From contig CBDEFR010000009.1 in the NCBI GenBank assembly GCA_965237505.1, positions 1,240,001 through 1,304,000 on the forward strand: a stretch of DNA of 64,000 nucleotides, given 5' to 3'. Position 1 is the first letter of the stretch. Every line of letters begins with the position of its first letter. The notes under the pieces were generated by a model that saw only the letters and a list, made by a program, of their open reading frames with translations, was not told where the DNA came from and ran no database searches. Position numbers and translations under genes: made by a program. This document shows, piece by piece, positions 54,349 to 62,881 of the stretch. Source of the DNA: NVTR01 sp965237505 (lineage in GTDB: Bacteria > Pseudomonadota > Alphaproteobacteria > Rhodobacterales > Rhodobacteraceae).

Positions 54349-55530
54349 TCATTGCTGCACCACCTCTGGAAGCCTTTGGGCGGGTGGCGTGTTACGGCTG
54401 CGCCCGGTGCGCACAACGCCGTCGATTATTGTCATCCCCACACCGGGCAAATTGCCCAGTTCCACCGATTCCAGAATCGTCTTGCCGGGTGCGTGCTGGG
54501 CCTGGTCCATCAGGACGAAATCGGCGCACATGCCGACTTCGATTAGCCCGGTGTCCAGGTCGCGCATGGCGGACGTGTTGCCGTTGGCAAAGCAAAAGGC
54601 GATCTCGGCCGGGACATTTCCCAGGCTCGAAAGCATCGCGACCATGCGCAGGATGCCCAAGGGCTGCACGCCCGATCCGGCGGGGCCGTCGGTGCCGAGT
54701 ATCAGGTGATCCATTTGTTTCAGCTCGCGGGCGGTGTTGACGGTGAGTATGGCGGCGCGTTCGTTGCCATTGTGGACAATTTCCAGCGCCTTCAGGCAGC
54801 TTTCGCAGATGCAGATGATTTGGTCATCCGGCAACGCAGAGTGACCGCCGTTGATGTGGCCAACAACATCCGTCCCTGCTTCAAGCACAATATCCGCATC
54901 AATCAGCCCGGATCCGGGGATTGACGGACCACCGGTGTGGATAGTGCTTTGAATGCCGTATTTTCGGGCCCAATCGACCATTTTCTTAGCCGTTGGACCG
55001 TCTTTGACCGACCCAAGCCCGACCTCGCCCAACAGGGTTACGCCGGCATCCGCCAGTTCCTTGAAATCATGCTCTTCCATGCCGTGTTCGATCACCGGCG
55101 CGCCGGCCTTGACCTTGACGCCGGAGGGGCGGAAGTTTTCGTACCAGCGCTGCGAGGCGATCGCCATCGCTTTCAGGCCGACAATGTCCCTTGGCCGCCC
55201 CGGCATGTGCACCTCGCCTGCCGAAATCAGCGTGGTGACACCGCCATGCAGCGTGGAATCTATCCAGTGCAGTTGCTGTTGCCGAGGGGTGTAATCACCG
55301 ACAACCGGGTGAATATGGCTGTCAATCAGGCCGGGCGCCAGAGTGACGCCGTTGGCATCAACCACGGTCGTGGCGGCCTCGGTGTCAAGCTCGGCTTGTT
55401 TTCCGAACTCACTGATCTTGCCATCGACGGCGACAATGCAATCGGCGTCAATAATGGGGTGATCGATGTTCCCAGACAGCATCAACCCAATATTCCGGAC
55501 GACCAATTTTTCTGTCTGGCTATCCATCAC
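54349..55530 (-). CDS. Enamidase-like amidohydrolase
   Basis: The 393-residue protein is a metal-dependent amidohydrolase with GLIDSHIHPVVG (HxH ligands, about residue 70), Glu in LLGEVGLGSVKDG where many relatives have carboxylated Lys, STIHTGGPS, GHINGGHS and the catalytic Asp in LILGTDGPAGSGVQP. This set, including Glu, matches enamidase of Eubacterium barkeri nicotinate fermentation, which hydrolyses 6-oxo-1,4,5,6-tetrahydronicotinate to 2-formylglutarate. The assignment is strengthened by the divergent operon with a 6-hydroxynicotinate reductase homologue. Confidence 0.8.
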   Translation of the reverse strand: MMDSQTEKLVVRNIGLMLSGNIDHPIIDADCIVAVDGKISEFGKQAELDTEAATTVVDANGVTLAPGLIDSHIHPVVGDYTPRQQQLHWIDSTLHGGVTTLISAGEVHMPGRPRDIVGLKAMAIASQRWYENFRPSGVKVKAGAPVIEHGMEEHDFKELADAGVTLLGEVGLGSVKDGPTAKKMVDWARKYGIQSTIHTGGPSIPGSGLIDADIVLEAGTDVVGHINGGHSALPDDQIICICESCLKALEIVHNGNERAAILTVNTARELKQMDHLILGTDGPAGSGVQPLGILRMVAMLSSLGNVPAEIAFCFANGNTSAMRDLDTGLIEVGMCADFVLMDQAQHAPGKTILESVELGNLPGVGMTIIDGVVRTGRSRNTPPAQRLPEVVQQ

Positions 55531-55649
55531 TGTCCCCCCCTGCCGGATAAACTTGTGTGAACGCTAACATAACGGATCGGCCAATCAACATCGAAAACCC
55601 GGACCTTTGCGCAGTGCAATTTCCGTGCCCACATGTGCCAAAATTTCAA

Positions 55650-55689
55650 TTGACAGGCGCTGGCCGAGGAACTTTATTCGTATACGAAT
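55650..55689 (+). promoter_or_regulatory. Sigma-70-like promoter with overlapping palindromic operator
   Basis: TTGACA at 55650-55655 is followed after 17 bases by TTTATT at 55673-55678. The 14-bp perfect palindrome ATTCGTATACGAAT at 55676-55689 overlaps the -10 box and the presumed start site. It is the size and symmetry expected for a MarR- or GntR-type dimer. A repressor bound here would block the operon; the MarR gene at its end is the obvious candidate. Confidence 0.7.
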
Positions 55690-55705
55690 GAATTTGAGGG
55701 TGACG

Positions 55706-56554
55706 TTGGTTTATCTGGCTGCAAACTCCACCAAAAGCGCGCTTGAGGCATTGCAAAGCGATGACATCGCTGTCGTGGCGGGCTGCACAGACTGGTTTCC
55801 TGCCCTGGGCGACAATCCCGCGCCTGAAAACCTTCTCGACGTTACAAAGATACCTGAATTTCGCGGCATAACACGTGTTCAGAACGGCTGGCGTCTTGGG
55901 GCCGCGGCAACCTGGAGCGACGTGATAAGGTCGGATTTGCCGACCTGTTTTGACGGGCTTAAAGCGTGTGCGCGGGACGTGGGGTCGGTGCAGATTCAGA
56001 ATGTTGCCACGATTGCCGGCAATATCTGTAACGCCTCGCCTGCCGCCGATGGTGTGCCGCCGCTGCTGGCCCTTGATGCGCAGGTCGAGATCGTGTCGCG
56101 CACCGGGATGCGCAGGGTGCCGCTGGGGCGTTTCATAACCGGGGTGCGGAAAACCTCATTGCCGGGTGGCGAACTGGTATCCGGTCTGATTGTCGCCGAC
56201 CTGCCTGCGACAGCGCGCAGCAGTTTTATCAAATTGGGATCGCGGAAATATCTGGTGATTTCGATTGCGATGGTCGGTGTTGTGATTGATCTGGATCGTG
56301 GTGGACAGGTCGTGCACGCGGCTGTCGCTGTGGGCGCATGTTCGCCGGTGGTCCGGCGCATGGCTCGGCTGGAAGACGCAGTGATTGGTTTGCCCAGGGC
56401 GGAACTGACCGCGCCGCATTTGATTACGCCCGATTTATTGTCGTCTTTGTCACCCATTGAAGACGTGCGCGGCAGTGCCGAGTTTCGCATTGAGGCTGTG
56501 GCAGAGCTTTGCCAACGGGCCATCGTCGCGGCAGCAGGGGACGGGCGTGGATAA
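55706..56554 (+). CDS. Molybdenum hydroxylase FAD-binding subunit
   Basis: The protein has the CO-dehydrogenase/xanthine-dehydrogenase FAD domain: VVAGCTDWFP, GLKACARDVGSVQIQNVATI, AGNICNASPAADGVPPLLAL, and SRKYLVISIAMVGVVIDL. The start is ambiguous. ATG 55688 lies within the operator and would leave the transcript nearly leaderless, while TTG 55706 has GAGGG five bases upstream and begins VYLAANSTKSALEAL, where the family usually starts. The latter gives about 282 residues. The stop overlaps the start of the next subunit. Confidence 0.85.
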   Translation: MVYLAANSTKSALEALQSDDIAVVAGCTDWFPALGDNPAPENLLDVTKIPEFRGITRVQNGWRLGAAATWSDVIRSDLPTCFDGLKACARDVGSVQIQNVATIAGNICNASPAADGVPPLLALDAQVEIVSRTGMRRVPLGRFITGVRKTSLPGGELVSGLIVADLPATARSSFIKLGSRKYLVISIAMVGVVIDLDRGGQVVHAAVAVGACSPVVRRMARLEDAVIGLPRAELTAPHLITPDLLSSLSPIEDVRGSAEFRIEAVAELCQRAIVAAAGDGRG

Positions 56555-59297
56555 ACAAGTCTCGCAGAACGAAAATTTTTTCCGCATAAATGGCCGATTA
56601 ACCGAGATTGCTGCGCAAGTTGGTGAGCGGTTGAGTGAAACATTGCGCGAGCGGCTGGGCCTTAGGGATGTCAAAGTTGGATGCAACGCGGGCGATTGCG
56701 GGGCCTGTACGGTTCTGGTGGACGGCGCTCCGGTGTGCGCCTGTCTGATGCCCGCTCAGCAGGCTATGAATTGCGAAATCGAAACATTGTCTGGTTTGGT
56801 CCAGAATGACCCCATAGCCCGGCAACTGGTGCAATCCTTTCAGAACCGCGGGGCCGCGCAATGCGGGATTTGCACGCCGGGGATGATGGTTTCGGCAGTG
56901 GCATTGTTGCGAACAATTCCGCGCCCGAATTCTGAACAGGTTCAGGATGCACTTGCCGGGGTTTTGTGCCGGTGCACCGGCTACCGAAAAATCATCGAGG
57001 CGGTTATTGATGCCGGAATGCCAGCCCCTGATCTGGACGCAAGTGGCGATGTCGGCACCTCGATCCGGCGTCTTGACGGCTTGGACAAAGTCGAAGGCCG
57101 TGAAGTTTTTGGCGACGACATCGCCCCGCCTGACACACTGGTGCTGCGCATCATTCGATCGCCCTATCCGCGCGCGCGGTTCACCTTTGGTGATCTTGAG
57201 GCTTTTGTCGCAGGGGACGCCGGTATTGCGGCGGTCCTGAGTGCGGCCGACATCAGAGGGAAAAACTGCTTTGGGGTGATCCCGGCATTTGCCGATCAGC
57301 CGGTCTTTGCCGAGACCGAAGTCCGGTTTCGCGGCGAAGCGGTCGCCGCTGTCATCGGATCGCCTGACCGGATGCGCCGTTTTGATCCACAGTCATTCCC
57401 GGTAACCTGGCAGGAACGTCCGAAGATTTCGACGGTTGCCGCCGCCCAACGCGGCGATGCACCACGGCTGCACGCGAACCGCGCCGGAAATGTCTTGTGC
57501 GGCGGTTTGGTGCGGTGCGGTGATGCATCGGCGGCCCTTGCGCGCGCCGATGTCACGGTCGCAGGCCAGTTTACGACCGGTTTTGTCGAACACGCCTATA
57601 TCGAGCCAGAAGCAGGCTTTGCCAGACTGAACAAGGGTCGGGTCGAGATCCATGCCTGCACCCAGGCCCCAGCGATGGATTTGAACGGGTTGGCGGATAT
57701 TCTGGGCGTGGATCGCAGTGACATCCGGATTGTTCCGACCGGCATTGGGGGTGGTTTTGGGTCCAAAATTGATTTGAGCGTCGAGCCCTATCTGGCGCTT
57801 GGAGCGCTCAAGACCGGCCAGCAGGTGCGCCTTGTCTACAGCCGCACAGAATCGATGCAATCGACCACAAAACGCCACCCGTCCGAGATTACCTTGAAAA
57901 TTGGGGCTATGGGTGATGGCCGGATCAGTGGCATCAGCTTTTACGGCAGTTTTGATACCGGTGCCTATGCAAGCTGGGGGCCGACGGTGGCGACACGGGT
58001 GCCGATTCACGCCTCCGGCCCTTACAAAGTCTTTGATTATCACGCCGAGTCCAAAGCGATCCACACCCATAATCCGCCCGCCGGGGCGTTTCGCGGATTT
58101 GGCGTGCCGCAGGCCACGATCGCGCTGGAATCGCTGATTGACGAACTGGCGGAAAAGCTGGGCATCGACGCGCTGGAATTTCGCATCATCAATGCGCTGG
58201 AGAATGGCCACCCAACTGTGTGTGGTCAGGTGTTTGAACAAGGTGTTGGGATCAAGGCCTGCCTGACGGCGTTGCAACCGGCATGGGACGCCGCGCGCCT
58301 GGCCTGCGGCACGTTCAATCACACTTCGCGATCCCATGTCCGGCGGGGCGTCGGCATTGCCGCCGGCTGGTACGGTTGCGGCAACACCTCGTTACCCAAT
58401 CCATCGACGATCAAGGCCGGCATTCGCGCCGACGGCGCCGTGGTGCTGCATCAGGGTGCGGTCGATATTGGCCAAGGGGCCAACACCGTTATCGCGCAGA
58501 TATTTGCCAAATCACTTGGGGTGCCGGTGCAACACCTTACCCTGATCGGGCCGGATACCGATGTCACGCCGGATGCGGGCAAGACCTCGGCGTCGCGCCA
58601 AACTTATGTCTCGGGGGCGGCGGCGCGGCTTTGCGGGCTGGCGATGCGGACGAAAATTCTGAAATTGGTGAATGAGCCGGAACTTGCGAATCTTGAAATT
58701 TCCGATGGGGTAGTTCGGGTCTGGTTCGAGGGCAACGAACATGAAGTGACGCTGTCGACGATGACAGAAGACGCCGAAGGCTATGTCATTCGCAGCCAAG
58801 AAACTTACGATCCACCGACAACGCCGCCGGACGAAAACGGACAAGGCGAACCCTACGCCCAGTTTGGCTATGCGGCGCAAATGGTGACGGTCGAGGTTGA
58901 CACAGCACTTGGCACCGTAAAGCCGCTGCAATTCACCGCCGCCCATGACGTCGGCAAGGCGATCAATCCGTTGTTGGTGGAAGGCCAAGTGCACGGCGGC
59001 ATCGCGCAGGGTATCGGCATGGCGCTGATGGAAGAGTACATTCCCGGGCGCACCGAGAACTTGCACGACTATCTGATCCCGACAATCGGCGACGTGCCGC
59101 CGATCGCCACCATCATCATCGAGGTGCCGGACCCGCACGGACCTTACGGCGCCAAGGGGCTGGGCGAGCATGTGCTGATCCCGACCGCTCCGGCGATTCT
59201 GAACGCGATCTACAATGCCACCGGGGCGCGGATCCGGCAAGTTCCGGCGACACCGTCACGGGTGCTGGCTGCGTTGAAAGGCCGGGACGATGGCTGA
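56547..59297 (+). CDS. Molybdenum hydroxylase, fused 2Fe-2S and Mo-binding subunit
   Basis: Starting at GTG 56547, which overlaps the FAD-subunit stop, the product is 916 residues. Residues 1-150 hold two 2Fe-2S clusters (CNAGDCGACTVLVDG, then QCGICTPGMM and CRCTGYRKI). The rest is the molybdopterin subunit with GIGGGFGSKID, GAFRGFGVPQATIALE, DIGQGANTVIAQI and the catalytic Glu in GAKGLGEHVL. Such enzymes hydroxylate N-heterocycles beside the ring nitrogen. Nicotinate to 6-hydroxynicotinate fits the neighbours, but the substrate is inferred. Confidence 0.85.
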   Translation: MDKQVSQNENFFRINGRLTEIAAQVGERLSETLRERLGLRDVKVGCNAGDCGACTVLVDGAPVCACLMPAQQAMNCEIETLSGLVQNDPIARQLVQSFQNRGAAQCGICTPGMMVSAVALLRTIPRPNSEQVQDALAGVLCRCTGYRKIIEAVIDAGMPAPDLDASGDVGTSIRRLDGLDKVEGREVFGDDIAPPDTLVLRIIRSPYPRARFTFGDLEAFVAGDAGIAAVLSAADIRGKNCFGVIPAFADQPVFAETEVRFRGEAVAAVIGSPDRMRRFDPQSFPVTWQERPKISTVAAAQRGDAPRLHANRAGNVLCGGLVRCGDASAALARADVTVAGQFTTGFVEHAYIEPEAGFARLNKGRVEIHACTQAPAMDLNGLADILGVDRSDIRIVPTGIGGGFGSKIDLSVEPYLALGALKTGQQVRLVYSRTESMQSTTKRHPSEITLKIGAMGDGRISGISFYGSFDTGAYASWGPTVATRVPIHASGPYKVFDYHAESKAIHTHNPPAGAFRGFGVPQATIALESLIDELAEKLGIDALEFRIINALENGHPTVCGQVFEQGVGIKACLTALQPAWDAARLACGTFNHTSRSHVRRGVGIAAGWYGCGNTSLPNPSTIKAGIRADGAVVLHQGAVDIGQGANTVIAQIFAKSLGVPVQHLTLIGPDTDVTPDAGKTSASRQTYVSGAAARLCGLAMRTKILKLVNEPELANLEISDGVVRVWFEGNEHEVTLSTMTEDAEGYVIRSQETYDPPTTPPDENGQGEPYAQFGYAAQMVTVEVDTALGTVKPLQFTAAHDVGKAINPLLVEGQVHGGIAQGIGMALMEEYIPGRTENLHDYLIPTIGDVPPIATIIIEVPDPHGPYGAKGLGEHVLIPTAPAILNAIYNATGARIRQVPATPSRVLAALKGRDDG

Positions 59298-60777
59298 AAG
59301 GGTAAAACCGGAGAAAATCCGCTGCGATGCCTGTCCGGTGATGTGTTACATCGCCGAAGGCAAATCCGGGGCCTGTGATCGATACGCCAATCATGGCGGT
59401 GAACTGGTGCGTCTTGATCCGCTTACGATCATCGAGGCAGGCGTCAAAACGGTCAGGTTCTTAGGCGACGCACAGGATGGCCAGGACTGGGATGGCGACG
59501 TCATTCAGGGACACCGGCCATTCGTAACCGCGGTTGGTGCGGGCACAACTTATCCAGACTACAAACCGGCGCCGTTTATCGTCAGCCAGACCATTGATGA
59601 TGTGGACATGATCACGGTCGTGACCGAAGGAATTTTCAGCTACTGCGGCGTGAAAGTGAAAATCGACACCGACCGCCATATTGGCCACGAGCGCGCAATC
59701 GTCCGGGTCGACGGCGAAGCAATTGGCCACGTCATGACCAGCGAATATGGTTCAAAAATGCTGTCGCTTGGCGGTGTTGAGCACCTGACGGGGGGCAGCA
59801 AAAAAGAGGGCCGGGTAACCTGTGACGCCTTGCTGCGGCTGTGCAACTGCGAGGCGGTGGAGATTACCATCGACGATGGTGAAACCGTCGTCATTCAGGC
59901 CGGGAAAGCGCCGATTATCAATGGCGTGCCGGAAAAATTGATGCGGATCGGGTGTGGCTCGGCAGCGATTGGCATGTTCGCCAAACAATGGGTCCCGCAT
60001 GTGGACGAAGTCATCGTGGTCGATGATCACATCACCGGGGTTCTGTCCGAACATGAAGCCGGTAAACAGCTTTCGGTGCCGGCCACCGGCATCAAGGTTA
60101 AGGGCCGGCGCTCTACTCCGGGGCGTTATTTTCAGGTGGCGGAACCCGGCACCGGCTGGGGCGGCACCAATGTTGACGATCCGCTGGAGATATTGAAACC
60201 TGCAGATTCCAAAGTGGCCTGGCCGGGATTGCGCCTGCTGATGGTGTCAACAACCGGCGAGCAATATGCCTATTACAAGCTGAACGACGATCTTGTCCCG
60301 AAACCTGCCAAGATTTCGGAACCTCTACGGGCGTCGGCTAAAAGAATTGCCGAGAATTGTGAGCCAGCGTTGTGTTCGGTGTTGTTCATGGGAGGCGCTG
60401 GTGGATCACTGCGCGCCGGCGTCACCGAAAATCCGGTGCGGCTGACAAGATCGGTGAAAGATGCGCTGACTTATGTGTCCTGTGGTGGGGCCGCCGCCTA
60501 TGTGTGGCCGGGTGGCGGGATCACGGTTATGGCCGATGTTTTGGAGATGCCGACAAATTCTTTTGGCTATGTGCCGACACCGGCGCTGGTTGCGCCAATT
60601 GAATTCACCTTGCGGCGCGCAGATTATGCGGCTTTGGGCGGCCACATGGATCATATTCAGACCGTTGAGAGCGCGCTGACAGCCGATACCCGCCGCCTCA
60701 GGCAAAACCAAAGCCAGCCGGATCCGCACGCGCGGCAGAATTTTCGATGGTCGGCACATAGCGGGGGCCGGAAATGA
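59290..60777 (+). CDS. hnr: 6-hydroxynicotinate reductase homologue
   Basis: The 495-residue protein resembles Eubacterium barkeri 6-hydroxynicotinate reductase. The N-terminus has a Cys cluster (IRCDACPVMCYIAEGKSGAC, residues about 10-29) likely to hold an iron-sulfur centre, and the middle has Gly-rich PINGVPEKLMRIGCGSAAIG. The family reduces 6-hydroxynicotinate to the 1,4,5,6-tetrahydro-6-oxo form with a low-potential donor. It overlaps the Mo subunit by 8 bp and the UPF0280 gene by 4 bp. In an apparently aerobic lineage the electron donor is an open question. Confidence 0.8.
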   Translation: MAERVKPEKIRCDACPVMCYIAEGKSGACDRYANHGGELVRLDPLTIIEAGVKTVRFLGDAQDGQDWDGDVIQGHRPFVTAVGAGTTYPDYKPAPFIVSQTIDDVDMITVVTEGIFSYCGVKVKIDTDRHIGHERAIVRVDGEAIGHVMTSEYGSKMLSLGGVEHLTGGSKKEGRVTCDALLRLCNCEAVEITIDDGETVVIQAGKAPIINGVPEKLMRIGCGSAAIGMFAKQWVPHVDEVIVVDDHITGVLSEHEAGKQLSVPATGIKVKGRRSTPGRYFQVAEPGTGWGGTNVDDPLEILKPADSKVAWPGLRLLMVSTTGEQYAYYKLNDDLVPKPAKISEPLRASAKRIAENCEPALCSVLFMGGAGGSLRAGVTENPVRLTRSVKDALTYVSCGGAAAYVWPGGGITVMADVLEMPTNSFGYVPTPALVAPIEFTLRRADYAALGGHMDHIQTVESALTADTRRLRQNQSQPDPHARQNFRWSAHSGGRK

Positions 60778-61634
60778 ACGGACCGGTGGCCAGCATTTTG
60801 CCGGACCGGCAGCGCCTGCACCTGCAGCATGGGCCGATCGACTTGGTGATTGGGGCGGACGGGGATGATCGAAAACGCGCCTTCGCGGCTGCGCAAGCTC
60901 GGTTTGAGACAATTCTGCAAGAGTTGGTGGATGAGTTGCCTCTACTGCGCAATGTGCCTAGTTAGGACGTGCCGCAAGGGGATGTGGCGCGCCGCATGTA
61001 TCGCGCTGTTCTGCCGCATTCCCGGACCGAATTTGCAACAACGATGGCCGCCGTCGCCGGGGCAGTCGCGGATGAAGTTTTGGCAGCCATGTGTGGCAAT
61101 GCGGATCTGGATCGGGCCTATGTCAACAATGGCGGCGATATTGCAATTTATCTGTCGCCCGGCAACGCTTTCCGGTTGGCGATTGCCGGGCTGGACCACC
61201 GCGACCTTGGCCGGATTCAGGTGAACAGCGATGACAATATTCGCGGCATCGCCACCAGTGGGCGCGGCGGGCGCAGTCTTTCGATGGGGATCGCAGACTC
61301 GGTGACTGTGCTGGCCGCAACCGGCGCTGCGGCTGATGTCGCGGCGACGCTGATCGCGAATGCAGTCGATTTGCCGGATCACCCAGCCGTACAGCGCACA
61401 CCTGCGAACCAGGTTGATCCGGACAGTGATCTGGGCGGTCGTCTGGTCGTCACCGACTGCGGGAGTTTGTCATCGGGCGACGTTGCAACGGCCCTTAATC
61501 GGGGCGCGGACATTGCCCGACGCATGAAGATTGCCAGGCTGATTTCCGGGGCGGCGTTGTTTTTGCAGGGCAGACAATGCTTGATCGGCGTGCCGACAGA
61601 TCATTCAAGCCGAAAGTTGGTCGAATATGCCTGA
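60774..61634 (+). pseudogene. UPF0280-family (ApbE-like) protein with an in-frame amber codon
   Basis: From ATG 60774 the frame encodes ILPDRQRLHLQHGPIDLVIG and continues to NVPS, then TAG at 60963-60965, and resumes in the same frame to YA at 61634. The downstream part holds the family core: RRMYRAVLPHSRTEFATTMA, YVNNGGDIAIYLS, GIATSGRGGRSLSMGIADSV. Reinitiation at GTG 60969 could give a 221-residue protein that retains the core but lacks the first 65 residues. The family resembles flavin transferase ApbE; its role is not established. It overlaps neighbours on both sides. Confidence 0.85.
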
Positions 61635-62211
61635 CCTAGCGATTCGAAAAATCGTAACTGCGGTTGAAGAAATCTACTACGAAGGCGGACCCGCGCCGAA
61701 AGCGCCACTGCGCCGCGCCGCCATCATGGCGGTGCTCAGAAACCCGTATTCCGGCGGCTATGCGCCGGAAATCACCGGCTTCATGGATGAGCTGAAACCG
61801 CTTGGCCTAAGCATGGCCGAAAAACTTATCGCTTTGCTTGGCGGTGACCTTTCGGTCGTAGAGGGCTACGGAAAAGGCGCGATAATCGGGGCAGCAGGCG
61901 AGGTTGAACACGGCGCTCTGTGGCATGCGCCGGGTGGTTATGCGATGCGCAAGACACTGGGCAACGCCAAGGCAATCGTGCCTTCGGCCAAGAAAGTGGC
62001 GGGTATCGGCGCCCGGCTTGATGTTCCGATAACCCACATCAATGCCTCTTACGTGCGCAGCCATCTGGACGCTATGGAAGTCGGCGTTGCCGACGCACCG
62101 CGCGCCGATGAACTGATCTGTGTGCTGGTCATGACAACCGGCGCACGCATCCACAACCGGGCCGGCGGCTTGCAGGCGAGCGAAATGACCGGACAGGACG
62201 GACTGAGATGA
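61627..62211 (+). CDS. Amino acid synthesis family protein (DUF1185), copy 1
   Basis: The 194-residue protein begins IRKIVTAVEEIYYEGGPAP and has AAIMAVLRNPYSGGYAPEI, GYGKGAIIGAAGEVEHGALW and VPSAKKVAGIGARLDVPITH followed by YVRSHLDAMEVGVADAPRADE. This is the DUF1185 (amino acid synthesis) family, whose reaction is unknown. It overlaps the UPF0280 gene and copy 2, so all are translated as one unit. Position in the operon suggests a step in ring opening or processing of the product, which is inference only. Confidence 0.88.
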   Translation: MPDLAIRKIVTAVEEIYYEGGPAPKAPLRRAAIMAVLRNPYSGGYAPEITGFMDELKPLGLSMAEKLIALLGGDLSVVEGYGKGAIIGAAGEVEHGALWHAPGGYAMRKTLGNAKAIVPSAKKVAGIGARLDVPITHINASYVRSHLDAMEVGVADAPRADELICVLVMTTGARIHNRAGGLQASEMTGQDGLR

Positions 62212-62792
62212 GCGCAGATATCAGAAAGATCGCCGTCTGGGTCGAAGAAACCCACAGCGAAATGGGCAAGGCCATATCACCGCCGACGCGCAATTCAATG
62301 GTGGTTGCGGTGATCGCAAACCCATTCGCCGGAAAATACGTGGAAGATTTAGGCCCGCTTATGGACATCGGGGCCGAACTGGGCGGCCTGCTCGGTGACA
62401 AATGCGTGCAGGCCCTGGCGATCACGCCCGCACAGGCCGAAAGTTACGGCAAAGCCGCCATGGTGAGTGAAAACGGCGAGCTGGAGCACGCCGCGGCAAT
62501 TCTGCATCCAAAATTGGGAGCGCCGTTGCGGGCGGCAGTCGAAAAAGGCGCCGCCCTGGTGCCGTCATCGAAAAAGGTGGGCGGGCCGGGACAGGCGCTG
62601 GACGTGCCCTTGGGCCACAAGGACGCCGCTTATGTGCGGTCGCATTTTGATGCGGTTGAGGTGCGCCTGAACGACACGCCAAGGGCAAACGAGATCATGG
62701 TGGCGGTTGCGGTGACCGACAGTGGCCGTCCGCTGCCAAGGGTCGGCGGCTTGAAGGCAGAGGATGCGATTGGCAAAGATGGTTTGCGGTAA
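62208..62792 (+). CDS. Amino acid synthesis family protein (DUF1185), copy 2
   Basis: The 194-residue paralogue begins IRKIAVWVEETHSEMGKAIS and has MVVAVIANPFAGKYVEDLG, SYGKAAMVSENGELEHAAAI and VPSSKKVGGPGQALDVPLGH followed by YVRSHFDAVEVRLNDTPRANE. It has the same length as copy 1 and keeps the same motifs, but is clearly diverged. Tandem pairs of equal length suggest a heteromeric complex. It starts with an ATGA overlap. Confidence 0.88.
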   Translation: MSADIRKIAVWVEETHSEMGKAISPPTRNSMVVAVIANPFAGKYVEDLGPLMDIGAELGGLLGDKCVQALAITPAQAESYGKAAMVSENGELEHAAAILHPKLGAPLRAAVEKGAALVPSSKKVGGPGQALDVPLGHKDAAYVRSHFDAVEVRLNDTPRANEIMVAVAVTDSGRPLPRVGGLKAEDAIGKDGLR

Positions 62793-62881
62793 ATTGGTTG
62801 CGTGCCGCGCTCACCGGCACTTCGGAATCGGACCGCAATTGCATGGCAAAACCGTGAACGATAACAGACTGGAATACGGCC

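Noticed and set aside
26197..60965. Three in-frame TAG codons (26197, 43225, 60963) as a sign of amber recoding, such as pyrrolysine
   Set aside because: TAG also ends genes whose length and C-terminus look normal, for example the SLT lipoprotein (806-808) and DUF2125 (29921-29923). Each interrupted site is explained by a simple one-base change from a sense codon, and no recoding machinery is seen in the window.
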